A stretch of DNA of 64,000 bases, taken from assembly GCF_001625195.1 (NCBI RefSeq), contig NC_054391.1:6149157-6213156 (forward strand), read 5' to 3'. The position numbers were made by a program, and so were the translations under genes. A model generated the notes under the pieces. The model was not told where the DNA came from. It searched no databases and worked only from the letters and a program-made list of their open reading frames with translations. Numbering within the stretch: position 1 is the first letter of the stretch; every line of letters starts with the position of its first letter. Below are positions 24,574-35,869 of this stretch, one piece after another. The stretch is from Drechmeria coniospora. Its lineage: Eukaryota > Ascomycota > Sordariomycetes > Hypocreales > Ophiocordycipitaceae.

Positions 24574-25520
24574 TTATGCACCAGCGGCGTGGGCGTTGGC
24601 CGCGACGAAGCGCTCGGCGGCCGAGACGCGGTCGCTGCCGAGCTCGCGGATCTTGGCCGCGAGCGTATCGGCGTCGTCGAGCTGAACAATGTCGTCGCCG
24701 CCGCCTATGCTCACCCCGTTGATCATGACGTTGGGCACCGTCCTGCGGCCCGTCATCTCGAAGAGCTGATTCTGGATCGCTCGGCCAAGCGGGTGCTCGT
24801 CGAGCTCGACAACGTGGGGGGGCGGATTAATGGTATATTTTTCGAGGAGGACGCCCTTGGCGCGCTTGGAGAAGGGGCAGTACGACTTGGAGAAGATGAC
24901 GACTGCCATGTTCTGTTAGCGTTTGAAAGTCAAGGGCCAAACACAGGCCAAAGGAAAGTATGCAGGTAGGTAGCTGGGTAGATGGGTTGGTAGGAAGGGA
25001 GTGAGGGAGATGGGCAAGTACCTGGCGCCTGCTGGAGAATATTGTTCAGCTCCAACTCGGCATCGTGCTCCTCCTTGCTCTTCTCCGGCACCGCCTTGGA
25101 TTTGGCATTGGCGTCGGCGTCGCCCTTTCGCTTCTTCACCTGCCCCTCGGCCGAATTGCCCTTGCCGACGACCTCGCTCGGGGGATCAGGCCGCAGCGCT
25201 TTCTCGTTTGCGTTATCCTTGGCCTTCTTCTCTGCCTGCTTGAGCCGCTCCCTCGTCTGGGCGGCGACCTCGTCGTCGTCGGCATCGACGTCGCCGTCGG
25301 CGTCCTTGTCGGCGGGGATATGGCCCGCCTTGGCGCCCGTTTTGGCGTCGACGACGACTTGCCCTCGAGCTTCTTTCGCCTTGTTCATGCCTTTGACCGT
25401 CTTGTGATAGAAGCTGGCATCCCTGCTGCCCGAGTCGAGGCCGGAGGAGTAGTAGATGATGAGGAAGACGGCGAGGGCGGCGGCGAGCATGAGGAGGCGC
25501 AGGCGTCGAGGGGAAGGCAT
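24574..25520 (-). CDS. Membrane-anchored monothiol glutaredoxin (Grx6/Grx7-like)
   Basis: Exons on the minus strand are 25022-25520 and 24574-24902, giving 275 residues. The 3' splice site is inside an apparent ATGGCAG, so that the junction reads QQAPVVIFSKSYCPFS; splicing ten bases earlier would break the frame. The N-terminus has a short basic stretch followed by one hydrophobic segment (about residues 8-25, LLMLAAALAVFLIIYY), a signal anchor. A long charged, Lys/Asp/Glu-rich stalk (about 30-160) follows, then a C-terminal glutaredoxin domain (about 167-265). The active site is CPFS (C175), with a single cysteine, and the TVP and GG motifs of the glutathione pocket are present (RRTVPNVMINGVSIGGGDD). 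Fungal proteins of this architecture reside in the early secretory pathway with the domain in the lumen and act in thiol and iron-sulfur homeostasis; location here is inferred. The frame upstream of 25520 contains no ATG. Confidence 0.88.
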
Positions 25521-27130
25521 CGTGTCGGCTGTCGGGCGTCGCGAATGGTCGCGCACGTTCGCATCCACCGAGCTCGTTCGTGGGTCTTTGCTGATGGGGG
25601 GGGGGGGGGGGAGGAGTGGAAGTGTTCACGAGCGTTCAGGGGTTCCGGCGCGGCATCCGGCGCTGCGTTGAAGCTCGCGTCCGACGACGGGTTCAGGTCT
25701 GCAAAGGCGACGCTGAGGCGGACACTGCGGGGGAAGGGAGGAGATGCGCAGTTTGACTGGTTGGGGAACTGTGGCGATGGATGGTTGGTGACGGGACGTG
25801 AACGGGAGGAGTCGTTAACGCGTGGCGAGGACTGGAACTCTACTCGTCCTCGTATCTGCAGACCTGGAGCTTGACTCAACAATACCTAGCGGCTCACTAC
25901 CTGCACTATTAGGTACTAGGCATCGGGTTGGTTAGTGGCACTCCGTAGCTACAGTACTCCAACTCTTCTTGTGCGGAGGCGTAATAATATGCGGCAACTG
26001 CATGAACACTGTATTATTTAATTAATACATGCACAAGTACGGATACGCCTTTGCGCGCTCCGTACCTGTGGCTGTACGGTAAGTACGAAGTACTGCACAT
26101 AATACTAAGTGCTCGGCGTGGCCTAAGTATTCCTAGGCATTGCCTACCTACCTATATACCACCAGTGTCACCACCAACTACAGTATTACCCAGCTATTCC
26201 CCAACTACCTAGTACTTGGCAGGTATTATTACTACTCCGAACAAATAGACATATCTCCCCATACAACTGACTAGATATCCTTTGCACCATCTCGTACTGT
26301 GTTATGTGTACAAGTACTCCGACCTTGTAGTACTTACAGTACACAAGCACCCAGTGCCTGGCAGGCCAGTGCTAGTCCGTCACAGGCGCGCTAGCATGAC
26401 GGTACCTGAATGCGCTATAGGTTTCCGGTGCGCGCCGGCGAATGCGCCTTCGTGTCAACGAGGAATGCACCGTCCAATACCCCTAGGAACGCCAGGATGG
26501 AAGTGCAAACACTTATTCTAATGCAGGCACCGTAGTACTGCGAATGGTTTCTACGAGGAATTATCCATGGCTCAGCACATACGGCACGACCAAGCAGGTA
26601 GTAAGCACTGTACTCCGTAATGCCGCACGAATTGGCAAATGCGGAGCATCTGGCTTTTCATGTGATGCCTGCCAAATACCTGCCTCGTACGGACAGGTGG
26701 CTTCTGCCCGGTTGGACAACGCGTATAACTGAGCCGCTTGACGCAACGCAGCGCGCAGCACGCGCGTGAGTGCCCAGTACGGCGAGCGACGAGGTAGCTG
26801 CAGAACGAGTCCCACGATGCTGCTCTGCGCTGAAAAGCCGGCGGGATGCGATGACCACTGCGGTCCGTGTGATTTCGAACACGCACACATGCCGACCATC
26901 GTCGGTCGCCCTGTTCGCCTCCGTCGAAGCGCACGCAGCAAGCAAGGACAGCCGGTAGGGGGCGAAATGGAAGTCCAAATATATCTGCGTAGCAAGCGTG
27001 TACAGCGCGCAGTGTGCCGGCGTGCTGCTGCACAGGACCAGTAGTGACAGGCAACGTTCGTTCCATCATACCCAACACCATCCGGTAGCGTCGTCCGTCA
27101 AGAGTCGTCATCCGCACTTTCCGTCGTCCC
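25521..27130. other. Spacer: glutaredoxin promoter side plus GTAC block
   Basis: The first 300 bp, with a G run at about 25597-25611, belong to the glutaredoxin 5' side. From about 25880 to 26350 the sequence is AT-richer and full of GTAC words and TATTAATTA stretches. From 26350 to 27130 it is plain GC-balanced spacer. A minus-strand frame of 205 codons (26572-27189) has no domain and overlaps the next gene in another frame; I do not accept it as a gene. Confidence 0.5.
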
Positions 27131-27415
27131 TCACATGACCAGGGGAAGCATGGCGTTGTCGACCACGGCCCTGATGTCCGGATGCTCATCCGGAACGCGA
27201 ATGCGAACGGGAACGGGCGAGTTGGCTTTGGGCAGCCCGTTTTCGTACGGCGCCCCCGAACCCTCCTCCACCATACGCCTCCTCATTGCCGTCGACGAGG
27301 GCCGAATGCCGTCATGGTGGCGAGCGTGGTGCGAATGGTGCCAGTGCCGGTGGGGTGAAGGTGCAGCGTCGAGGCCCGCCGCCAACGTGACGACGATGAT
27401 GAAGGCGGCGAGCAT
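27131..27415 (-). CDS. Putative small secreted His-rich protein
   Basis: A single open frame of 94 residues. The first 18 or so residues (MLAAFIIVVTLAAGLDAA) form a convincing signal peptide ending in a small-residue cleavage context before PSPHRHW. The mature part has a histidine-rich patch (HRHWHHSHHARHHDG), then basic and proline-containing sequence, and no cysteine. On the minus strand a TATA-like element (27621-27629) lies about 210 bp upstream of the ATG, followed by a C-rich leader, which supports real transcription. I do not recognise the protein. It could be a small effector-like or metal-binding secreted peptide, or a chance frame; GTAC spacer begins about 450 bp upstream, with ordinary spacer downstream. 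Confidence 0.45.
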   Translation of the reverse strand: MLAAFIIVVTLAAGLDAAPSPHRHWHHSHHARHHDGIRPSSTAMRRRMVEEGSGAPYENGLPKANSPVPVRIRVPDEHPDIRAVVDNAMLPLVM

Positions 27416-29206
27416 GTTCCACCTCGACTTGACCGAGGATCGCTCAACGTTGGGGGGTAGAGGCGATCGATGCTGGATGTCGTTCGCCTATGCGACAGGA
27501 GAGGATAGGGACGACCGGTGATGTCAATATACCGAGCTCGAGGGTCTTGGCTTAGGGAGACGCGTAAAAGGTCGGACAGTCACTCGGGAGCAGATGGGGT
27601 GCGAGGACGGTGGACGAGAGATATATAAGGATACGCGTCTCATTCCCATTCCCCCCTCCCTCGACCAGCCTCATCGCCGTATGAGATGACGAAAGAGGCA
27701 GAGACGGCAGCACATTTCGGTACGTATTGCTTCCTCTTGCTCGCCTGATTCATCTCGCTGCCCTCCTGGAATGAAGGTCGAATAGTTGCTGTTCGGCTAT
27801 CGAGGCCCGTCCCGGACGTTGCAGACCGCTAGTGTCGGTGGATGTAGGGGACTCCACCGCCTGTGCACAACCTACCGCACCCCGTACGCGGTAATAGTCA
27901 TCAGTAAGTAGGTACTGTTAGGTGGCCTATGCGTGCTGCGGAATAGAGGTACGGGTAGGGCGTCTGCCTAGGCTCAAAGGCCCCTCGGCTCCCCAGCCCC
28001 TCCAGCGAATGCGCTCCACCAGCTTGACGGCAATCAACGGACGAGAATCAGCACGATCAATGCACGAGTTCGTGTGTCACGATGCGCCCGTTCTATCCTA
28101 TCCGTCATAGTCGAGGCAGAAAGACGCCGCTCCCCAGAATTGTCGCGTTAGTCTTCATTGCACACTGTCATGCCTTTGGTTGTGTTGCCAATGTGGTCTA
28201 CTTGGTGCATGTACATGTATTACTTACAGTATGTGTATGTACTGTAATTGTCTGTGTAATTGTATGCCCAGTACTCCGTACGGAGTACGGAGTACTCCAA
28301 GTGCGTACTACTTACTTACTGTACGAATTATTACTCCGGACACCTACATTCGGTACTCCGTACTGTGCATGTACTTGTATGCACTTGTACATAAGTACAT
28401 ACTTACGCGCACGCATATGCAATAGTAGCACTTAGTATTACTTGTGCTGAAGTGCCGTGCTGTATTATGACTCCATGCTGAGTACTGTACATACATGCAC
28501 GGAGTGCCCCAGTACAACTACTGTGGTGTATTATTACTACTTACAGAACTTGTACTGTAATTACAGAGTACGGAGTACCTGTAAAGTACTTAGTCGTATA
28601 CTCTATGTACTTCCGGGGTAATAATACCTGTAAAAATTTCCATCGTCGACGCTGACTAAGTAAGTTCATGCTGGCAACCTCGAGCAAAGTACTCACTACT
28701 TAGGAACCAACGTTGGATGCACCAACCTCACCCATCCGCACAGGGCCAGCTAGGTACTCGGTACTTCCAGGCCTTCGCCTCGCGGAGCCCATCGTCGTCA
28801 AATTCTGGCAGCTTCGATACCCATCCGCCTCCGCTTGCTCGCCCCAACTCTTCGCTTTCGTAAAGTGTCCTTTTCGAGCTTGACTCATAATCATTACCAC
28901 ATCGATGGATGGCCTGCATGAATAAATCTCTACTTTAAATCGCCCGACGGAAACCCCTTCCTTTCCGCCTCGGCCTCATCCAACCAGTCTCTCTTTTTCT
29001 CCAAAGCCAGCGGCTGCTTGGCCCCTCCCCGTGTCCTGCAACATTTTGTCGGCCTCGCCCTCTCACGCCCGTATATCCTCCAAGACGCGCAGCATTGGTT
29101 GGCGCTCGCTGGAGTGCTCTACTCTGTCTTGCTAGCAAACCCCTCCGTCCACCAGCCGCCAGGTCTCACTCCTCAAAACGTCTTGCATCCCACCACTCTA
29201 GCCGCC
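27416..29206. other. Divergent spacer with GTAC block and SIL1 promoter
   Basis: No gene is seen apart from the leader of the small secreted protein at the left. Dense GTAC words run from about 27880 to 28690, including the longest perfect palindrome noted in the window (28271-28288). The last 280 bp (about 28925-29206) are C/T-rich, with CTCTCTTTTTCTCC near 28990, and form the SIL1 promoter and leader. Confidence 0.6.
28271..28288. repeat. 18-bp perfect palindrome GTACTCCGTACGGAGTAC
   Basis: All 18 bases are self-complementary around the central GTAC. It is followed immediately by a further GGAGTACTCC, so the local sequence can form alternative hairpins. The inner 14-bp core, ACTCCGTACGGAGT, recurs exactly at 8402-8415, 35055-35068 and 54666-54679. 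Confidence 0.95.
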
Positions 29207-30550
29207 ATGGTCGCCAGGTGCAGATGGACGTCTCGGCTTCCGCTGCAAACCCTCTTGACCGCCGTGCTGCTCGGTCTCTCCGCCACACCTGTTCTCGCCT
29301 CCTCCCAACCATCACATCCTTCCTCCCCGCACGGCTCACATGACTCTTCGGAATCCGAACTCATCTGTCACACGTCCAATCCGGAAGAATGCTACCCTCG
29401 CCTCTTCCAAGCCACGGATGAGTTCCAAATCGTGCACGATGACCAGGACCTCCCCAAGGGCCTGCACGTGCGCATGAACATCTGGACCGGCAAGAAGGAG
29501 GCCAAGATCAACGTCCCCGGCGAGGACGACCCTGCACTCGAGGGTTTGCCCGTCGACCAGGCTGTTGTCGTCGTCGACCAGGACCAGCCGCCGCCAAAGG
29601 TAAAGGTTCCCAAGAACGCACCCAAGTATGATCCCGTCGGCAAGGTCAAGGCGCCACAGGAAGAGTCTGTGGTCTTTGCGACCGTCATCAAGGCGCTGCG
29701 GAATGGTGTCTTTCCCGAGGAGAAATCCTTCGACGAGGGCCTCGAGGAGCTGGAGGAACTCTCCCACGACATCTACTATGGTCTGAAGATTGCCGAAGTG
29801 CCCGACGTGGTCAAGTCTCTCCTCTGCCTCATGACCGGCGACGGCGCTCATACGAGTGACGGCCACATCTCTCGAGACCACCAGGCTGCCTCCATTCTCG
29901 CCAGCGCGCTGCAGAACAACCCGTCGTCGCTGAAGGAAGTTGTCGGCGCTTGGCCGCAGCTCATGCAAAGCCAATGTCCAGCTGCCGCCGAACCGCTCGG
30001 CAAGAGCATCTATTCGAGCTTTGTACCCGCCCGCAACGCCGACGCATCCCTGGCCAACGCGGCCTCGCGCGTCAAAGCCAAGATTTCGACCATCAACAGC
30101 CTCATCAAGGACGACTCCATCAGGAAAGAGTTCCTCGCCAGCGGTGGCATGGAGAGCCTCCTTAGCGTCCTGCTGCCCGACGAAGCCGAGTGGGCCGCCG
30201 CCCAGCGCAACGCCGGCCATCTTGTCGTCGACAACTTCCTCGACACCGACATGGGCGCCGAGCTGGGTCAGTGGCCTACGTCGGCCAAGCTAGGCGACCA
30301 AGAGTGCCAGACTGCCGAGTCCAAGCTGGCCGACGGGTGCTGGGACTACCACGTCGCGAGGATCATGAAGGCCAACAAGGGCGACAAGGACCATTGGAGC
30401 AGGGACTTGAGCAGCAAACTGGCGGCAGCGAGGAAGAGTGGAAATGGAATGGGCAAAGGAAAGAGAAGGGGAAAGGGGAAGGGGAAGGGGAAAGGGAAGG
30501 GGAAAGGCAAGGGAAAGGGAAAAGCGTCTTGGATTCAGGAGGAGCTGTAA
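29207..30550 (+). CDS. SIL1: ER nucleotide exchange factor SIL1 (Hsp70/BiP co-chaperone)
   Basis: SIL1-type proteins release ADP from the lumenal Hsp70 (BiP/Kar2) and so support ER folding and import. The intronless gene encodes 447 residues. The start at 29207 has a near-ideal context (GCCGCCATGG) and is followed by a basic and then hydrophobic signal peptide (about residues 1-31, ending TPVLASS). The family's short conserved segment LPKGLHVRMNIWTGKKEAKI is at about residues 83-102. The alpha-helical armadillo-like domain covers about 150-400 (FDEGLEELEELSHDIYYGLKI, PSSLKEVVGAWPQLM, FLASGGMESLLSVLL). Unusual for the family, as far as I recall, is a C-terminal Gly/Lys run (GKGKGKGKG), encoded by a GGAAAGGGAA minisatellite at about 30451-30523, before the ending SWIQEEL. 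The last four residues could act as a weak ER-retrieval signal, which is an inference. Confidence 0.88.
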   Translation: MVARCRWTSRLPLQTLLTAVLLGLSATPVLASSQPSHPSSPHGSHDSSESELICHTSNPEECYPRLFQATDEFQIVHDDQDLPKGLHVRMNIWTGKKEAKINVPGEDDPALEGLPVDQAVVVVDQDQPPPKVKVPKNAPKYDPVGKVKAPQEESVVFATVIKALRNGVFPEEKSFDEGLEELEELSHDIYYGLKIAEVPDVVKSLLCLMTGDGAHTSDGHISRDHQAASILASALQNNPSSLKEVVGAWPQLMQSQCPAAAEPLGKSIYSSFVPARNADASLANAASRVKAKISTINSLIKDDSIRKEFLASGGMESLLSVLLPDEAEWAAAQRNAGHLVVDNFLDTDMGAELGQWPTSAKLGDQECQTAESKLADGCWDYHVARIMKANKGDKDHWSRDLSSKLAAARKSGNGMGKGKRRGKGKGKGKGKGKGKGKGKASWIQEEL

Positions 30551-31018
30551 CGTTATGGATTCTGGCCTCAATGCTTCTATGCTTTTTTCCTGCATCTGCA
30601 GCAGCATATGCCTGTCTGTACATTTATGCATATAAAATTACATACCCAATTAATCATGAAGGTGCAAGGGATGAGGCCGTTCACTGCACATGTTCGTGAG
30701 GTTATGCGACGTACATTGGCAGTAATGCCATGTTACATGATGCTTGCATGAAGCAGATATTTTGACGAACACGGCCATCACATTCCAATGCACGACATGT
30801 TGTCGGTTCGTTGCTTCCATCACATTGGTGCATTGCTGATCTCGGATCAGAGTTCTGTCGTAGGTACGAGTGCGGAGTGGGCAGCCCGTAGGGTGCAACC
30901 AAGCCTCGGCGCGGTTACGTCAAAAAATCACGTCACCTCTCTCCCACGAAACCAACATCGATATAGATAGCCCTTTGTTTCAGTCCTCGCTGCATCACAA
31001 TCACATCAACGTACCACC
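30551..31018. other. Spacer between SIL1 and the MYND-SET gene
   Basis: 468 bp between genes on the same strand. It holds the 3' flank of SIL1 and the promoter of the next gene. The leader just before the ATG at 31019 reads CAACGTACCACCATG, a typical fungal start context. No other element is seen. Confidence 0.5.
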
Positions 31019-32807
31019 ATGTCGCCGACTCCTCCTGGGCTGGAAATTCGCCCGCACCCAACCAAGGGCCGCGCACTGTACTCGACCCAGTCATTCGTTC
31101 CTGGCCAGACCATCCGCATCTTCGCCTGTCCAGTCCTCCTCCTGCCCTCGACAGCCCATCTCAGCGCCGTCTGCAGCTACTGCCTCCGACTCGGCGAGCC
31201 CCGGGCCTGCTCCGGGTGCCAGGCCGTCTGGTACTGTGGCAAGGCCTGCCAAGCAGCCGCTTGGAAGTCGACCCTGTCGACGGTCGGTCATGCGCGCGAG
31301 TGCTCCATCTTCCGCAAGCAGCGCCTCGCTGGCAGACCGTCGGGGAACCTGCCGACGCCGGTGCGTGCGCTGCTGCAGATGCTCCTCGACGACGACGTGG
31401 CGCGCGTCGTCGATGCGCTCGAGGGCCACGTCGTGCAGAGGCGTGGGAGGAACGAGGAATGGAAAGATCTGCAGCTCATGGCCATGGCCGCATGTGCATA
31501 CGCCAAGGGGCGGGCCGAGGAAGGCGAGCTGAAGCGCGCTGTTGAGCTTCTCTGCAAGGTATGTCCGCCGAGGCTCTCGGGATTCTCAAACGGTGTCGGG
31601 GACTGGCTGACGCGAGACTCGTGGGGAGGAAAATAGATTCAGACCAACGCCTTCCACAGATCCGATGCCGACCTCGGGCAAGTCGGTATATTTCTCGAAC
31701 CAACTCTCGCCATGGCCAACCACTCTTGTCTTCCCAACGCCATGGTCGAATTTTCAACAAGGAAAGCTATACTAAGAGCGGAGAGGCCTATCCAAGCTGG
31801 CGAAGAAATTGAAATATCCTACACAGGTTCGTCATGCGCTGCGCGACCGCAGCTGCCTCCGATCTATGGGCCGACCCTTTCCTTACCAAGACCCAACAGA
31901 CTACACATATCCATTGACGAAGAGAGTCGAGGCGCTTGCTCAGTATTGCTTCCAGTGCGCCTGTTCTCGCTGCACCGAGGACCTCAACGTCTACCAAGTG
32001 TGCGCCATGACGAAATCGACCACGCCCGCCGGACTCAGTCTGGTCCCCGACGCTTCCAAGCTTCGAGCTCACCCGGCCGCCAGAGACCAGGCACAGCATG
32101 CTCTCGTAAAATCAATGGGCGAATCTGCCGCCGGACCGATAGAACCCCCCCCAGCGACAGCCTCGCTCCCGTTGCGGCGCCATCTGCTGCGGTCGCAGTA
32201 CGGCAACTGCCAGGGGTTGGTAGCCGGCGAACTGTGGGCTGTCACGCCGGTGCCGCAGATGCTGTCCGAGCTTGTCATGTACTACGTCGAGGACGGGAAC
32301 TATCCGTTTGCACTGTCGGTGGCATGTCTGATAGCGACCGCGAGCGATCCTTCTCGATTCGTCTCCCCATTCCACCCCACGAGGGCGAAAAACCTCTTGA
32401 TGGTGGCAAAACTCCTCAGCCACACGGCCGAAGGAACGGCGGGGTTGGGAAAATCTGTCAAGTCGGTGGCAGGCAGCGTACATTTGGAACAGGACGTTCA
32501 GGATACGCTGCAGGACATTGACCAGGTTTCGCTGTGCCAGATGCTGCTGGTTATGGTGCTCCGAACAGCTCTGCCTGGGGACGCTGACGACGGCGGGCTT
32601 GCTGCGAGAGCGCGGGAGATGCTGGACGACATAGAGCAGCTCCAAGGCAGGCAGAAGGAGCTTTCCTTCATAAATCCTTGGATCGAGGACCCCGGGAGCG
32701 AGCAGTCGACGGCCTTTTTTGACTATGCCGTCGCTCAGCAGGTCGACGCTCTTGCCAGCTTGGGGCGCGCCGTCCTACACATGGACTTTGGCCCCGACAA
32801 TCGATGA
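31019..32807 (+). CDS. MYND zinc finger / SET domain protein (SMYD-like)
   Basis: Exons 31019-31558, 31637-31826 and 31900-32807 encode 545 residues; both introns are GT-AG and in phase. The MYND zinc finger lies inside the split SET domain, with ligands at C52, C55, C64, C67, C73, C77, H91 and C95. The SET core contains the conserved NHSCLPN (about residues 208-214), followed by [13 protein letters not shown], which supplies the catalytic tyrosine region. A post-SET cysteine cluster, CFQCACSRC, comes next. The C-terminal 250 residues are helical, as in SMYD proteins. Such proteins transfer methyl groups from S-adenosylmethionine to lysines of histones or other proteins. The motifs look intact, so activity is plausible, but the target is unknown. 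The gene ends only 90 bp from the convergent Mis18-like gene, so their 3' UTRs probably overlap. Confidence 0.88.
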
Positions 32808-32897
32808 GCAGCGATCGGGCAGATGACCATGGAGCAAGCATCCAGGACGAAGGAACCTCGGCCGGCTTCGTGATTCGTGCTTTTCCAACCACGTCGC

Positions 32898-34514
32898 TTA
32901 AGGTGTCGACTTGGCACCCATCATCGTCCTTTGTCGCCTCGGCCTTGACGACTCGGCCACATGCATCTTCCGTGGAGATGAACGATGCGAACTCATGGTG
33001 CGGTCATGGCTCACCCGGTGGCCGTTGCCATGCTCCGACGTCAAGGCGACTCGTTTGGGAGTCACGGCATCGAAATCTCGGCAGTTGTCTCGTCCAGCAG
33101 AGGCTCGCTTCTGGCCGATGTTTCCTTCGTAGCATGGCTGGCTGTCTTGGTAGCTGCGAGGGCTGACGTCGACGTCCAAACTTGCATAGGCTCGACTTGG
33201 CACCGCGCTTGATGCACCGCTACGGGCCTCGAGCCGCTGGATCCGAGACCGGAAGAGGTCAAACTCCATCTGCAGCGATTCGATTTGGCTGGCCCGGTTG
33301 CCAATCTTGGATATGCTACTGGAGAGTATGTCCAACTCGTGGGAGGAGAATTCGGAGCATGCCCCCGGCGGAGGTGGAGGACGATGGTTGGCCAACTCTG
33401 CTCCCAGCCGATTCACTTCTCGCCTCAGGCTAGACGCCTCAGATGCGTGCTCCTTCGCCACGGCAACGCTTTCGTGCGCCAGCTGCTTCATTTCGTCTAC
33501 TTCGTTCCCGAGACGCCTTGTTTCGCCCTGTGCCTCCTGCAACTCCTGCTGCGCCTCGGCCAACTGGTCGCGTAAATCTTTCACCTCCAGCTTGGACATG
33601 TCCATGGCCTGCCGCAGCTCGGTCAAGGCAGCTTCCGTCGCCTGGAGCTGTTGGTCCAGGCGGGATACGAGGGAGCTGTTCTGACAGTTCCACCGCACGT
33701 CCGAGACTTCGATTTTGATGGACCTGATCTCCTCGCGCTGGCCATCGCCATCTTTACGGACGTTGCCTAGGGCATCGTTGACTTTTTGAATCTGCTCCTC
33801 GACGCGGGCAATGGTCGTCTCAAAATTGGATACAACCTGCATTCCCGTTGAACCGATGCGGTGGATGTCTTGGCGCTGCGCGTCGAGCTCGGCCTGTATC
33901 TCGAGGATGTCGAAGTTTTCAGGCGCTGGCCGTTCCCGAGCCATGCCCTCGGCGGGTTTGGCGAGCGGAGGGGGCGCACCATGGTCGGATGAGGTGTCGT
34001 CGTGCTGGTTAGTGGACGGTGGGTTGTTCCTGAGCTTGAGCACCTGATCTATCTTGGGTTCGGCCCCGCGCCGAAGGTTCGAGGCCACCTTCAACGAGAT
34101 CGAGGTGATGCGGAATATGACCTGGCCGCTGTGCACGTCAGAAGGGTTGGCCGGTGCGTTTGGGGTTTTGGGGGGTCCCACTCGTTGAGAACATGGTTTT
34201 TAGGAGTGCTCAGGCACTTCTGACCGAGCCTTGCCTGGCACTTTGCGCATTCGGCCGCTTGCAGCTCACTGGCAGAGCATCTCGTCAGTCGGTAATTCGT
34301 TGTCAAGTTCGTGCAAAGCTCACCAGCCGTCCACGAGGGTGCCTGCGTCGCCGAGCCGGATGGCACCAGGGGTCGATATTCGAAAGGAATCCACGGCACC
34401 GGCATGTGTCCGTGGGGTGAGATAATTCTTGCCAAGCTGGGTCCAGAGGTTGACGAGGGTGCCCAGGTTGTCGTCGCAGCTGGCGCATTTGCACGCGACG
34501 CGCTCCTCTACCAT
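32898..34514 (-). CDS. Yippee/Mis18-like zinc-binding protein with long coiled coil (candidate centromere factor)
   Basis: Minus-strand exons 34324-34514, 34182-34268 and 32898-34128 join in frame to 502 residues. The introns start GTGAGC and GTGGGA and end TGCCAG and TGCACAG, the second with a CTGAC branch site. The first 110 residues look like a Yippee/Mis18 fold: one CxxC at C10-C13 (CASCDDNLG), a second at C71-C74 (CAKCQARLGQKCLSTP), and then the strand GQVIFRITSISLKV after HVLND. Mis18 proteins prime centromeres for CENP-A loading. The rest differs from the short yeast form: a disordered linker, a heptad-rich coiled coil (about residues 160-345), and a Ser/Arg-rich basic tail that could bind DNA or RNA. 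The start ATG at 34514 has a good context (TTCACCATGG). Family assignment rests on the spaced cysteines and flanking residues. A related Yippee-type protein is the main alternative. Confidence 0.7.
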
Positions 34515-35869
34515 GGTGAAGCGAGTGAGGAGGATCGCCGGCCAGGCATGGCTTTGGTCGACTGCGATGCGATGCGGTCGTAACGGAGGAATAATTGAAT
34601 CCGAATGGCACCCGAGCGAAACCTAGGTTGGCAATATATATGTTGTCCCTGCCTGCACGACGTCAGATCGTCTATGCAATGCGCTTGCTTTGCGGCCTTT
34701 GGTTGTCGCGCTCCGAACCGCGTAAATTGGTCGCCGTGGTTCTGGGAATGTGGCTGGCCAGCAGCTGGCACATGCAGGTGAGGTCTACTTACTTAAGCAA
34801 GCACGTTATAGGTGGAAGTAATTACTTATTACTCCGTGCTTGAATACTATTAGGTGTGGTTGTGCATGTACGGAGTACGGAGTACTTACGGAGCACAGAG
34901 TATTATTTCATTAACGAATACTTGCACGGAGTACGGAGTTATAAGATAATGAGTACAACTAACGGCTGTAAGTACCGATACAACGTACTTACTTGCTTAC
35001 AAGTAAGCACTGTAAGTAATTACCGATAGAAGTAAGTGTGCATGCAAAAGCTGAACTCCGTACGGAGTACTTTTACCTACGGCAGAAATATTGTGGATGC
35101 TGGAGAACATCACCCCGTTGAACCCACCTTTAGGTGGTAGTATCTTATTAGCCGCTATTGTTTTTAAACTCCAATGCAGGCACTGGGTAAATAGCTTTGT
35201 CCACAGATATGACAATTTGGCATACCTAGCATGTACTGAATTAGTACAGTTGCAACTTGCTCAGTACATGTACTTATGAGCACGGGCACATGCATATACA
35301 GCGTACGTACTTCCAGTACGGCATACTCCGTACATGTACAGTGCTCCAAAAGTACAGTACTGTACTCCTACTTAAGTACTTGAACTTTCTTGCATATAAT
35401 TAAAACCACAGGGACGGAACGGAGTACATGAAAGTAAGGGCCTACCAAGTAATTGCCCTGAGACTCGCATCCGCCCGTTTCTGGAATCCCACTATGATTA
35501 ATTATATTATAACTTCATTCTGAGCAATTGCCGTTGTGGGGCATGCCGAAGTCCATCAGCCAGTAATACGAGTTCACCATTTGTGCGTAGTACGTACCTA
35601 AGTACTTAAGTACAGTACTTACTTACTTACAAGTACGGAGTTTATTTCTTGTACAGTACTAATAATAATTACCTCCAAATGGATACAGGTAACCTGCTTC
35701 ACAACTTCTACATAAATTCTGACCCCCAAGTATCATCAGACGCCAACGAATACCCGAATACCTCATGATTGATCGCGGCCGCCCAACAGCTGAATCAACT
35801 TTCCCTCTGTTTATCCCGTACCGGAAATCACCTCATCGACCGTCACCAGATCTTGCCTGAGCTCGTGCC
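34515..35869. other. Divergent spacer with GTAC block
   Basis: The spacer separates the starts of the Mis18-like gene and REX1. GTAC words are dense from about 34780 to 35690, with the exact 14-bp palindrome at 35055-35068. The block is AT-richer than the genes. The last 110 bp before REX1 are unique-looking leader. No gene is seen. Confidence 0.6.

Noticed and set aside
26572..27189. 205-codon minus-strand frame overlapping the small secreted protein gene
   Set aside because: No signal peptide or domain. It overlaps the better-supported 94-residue frame and extends into ordinary spacer.
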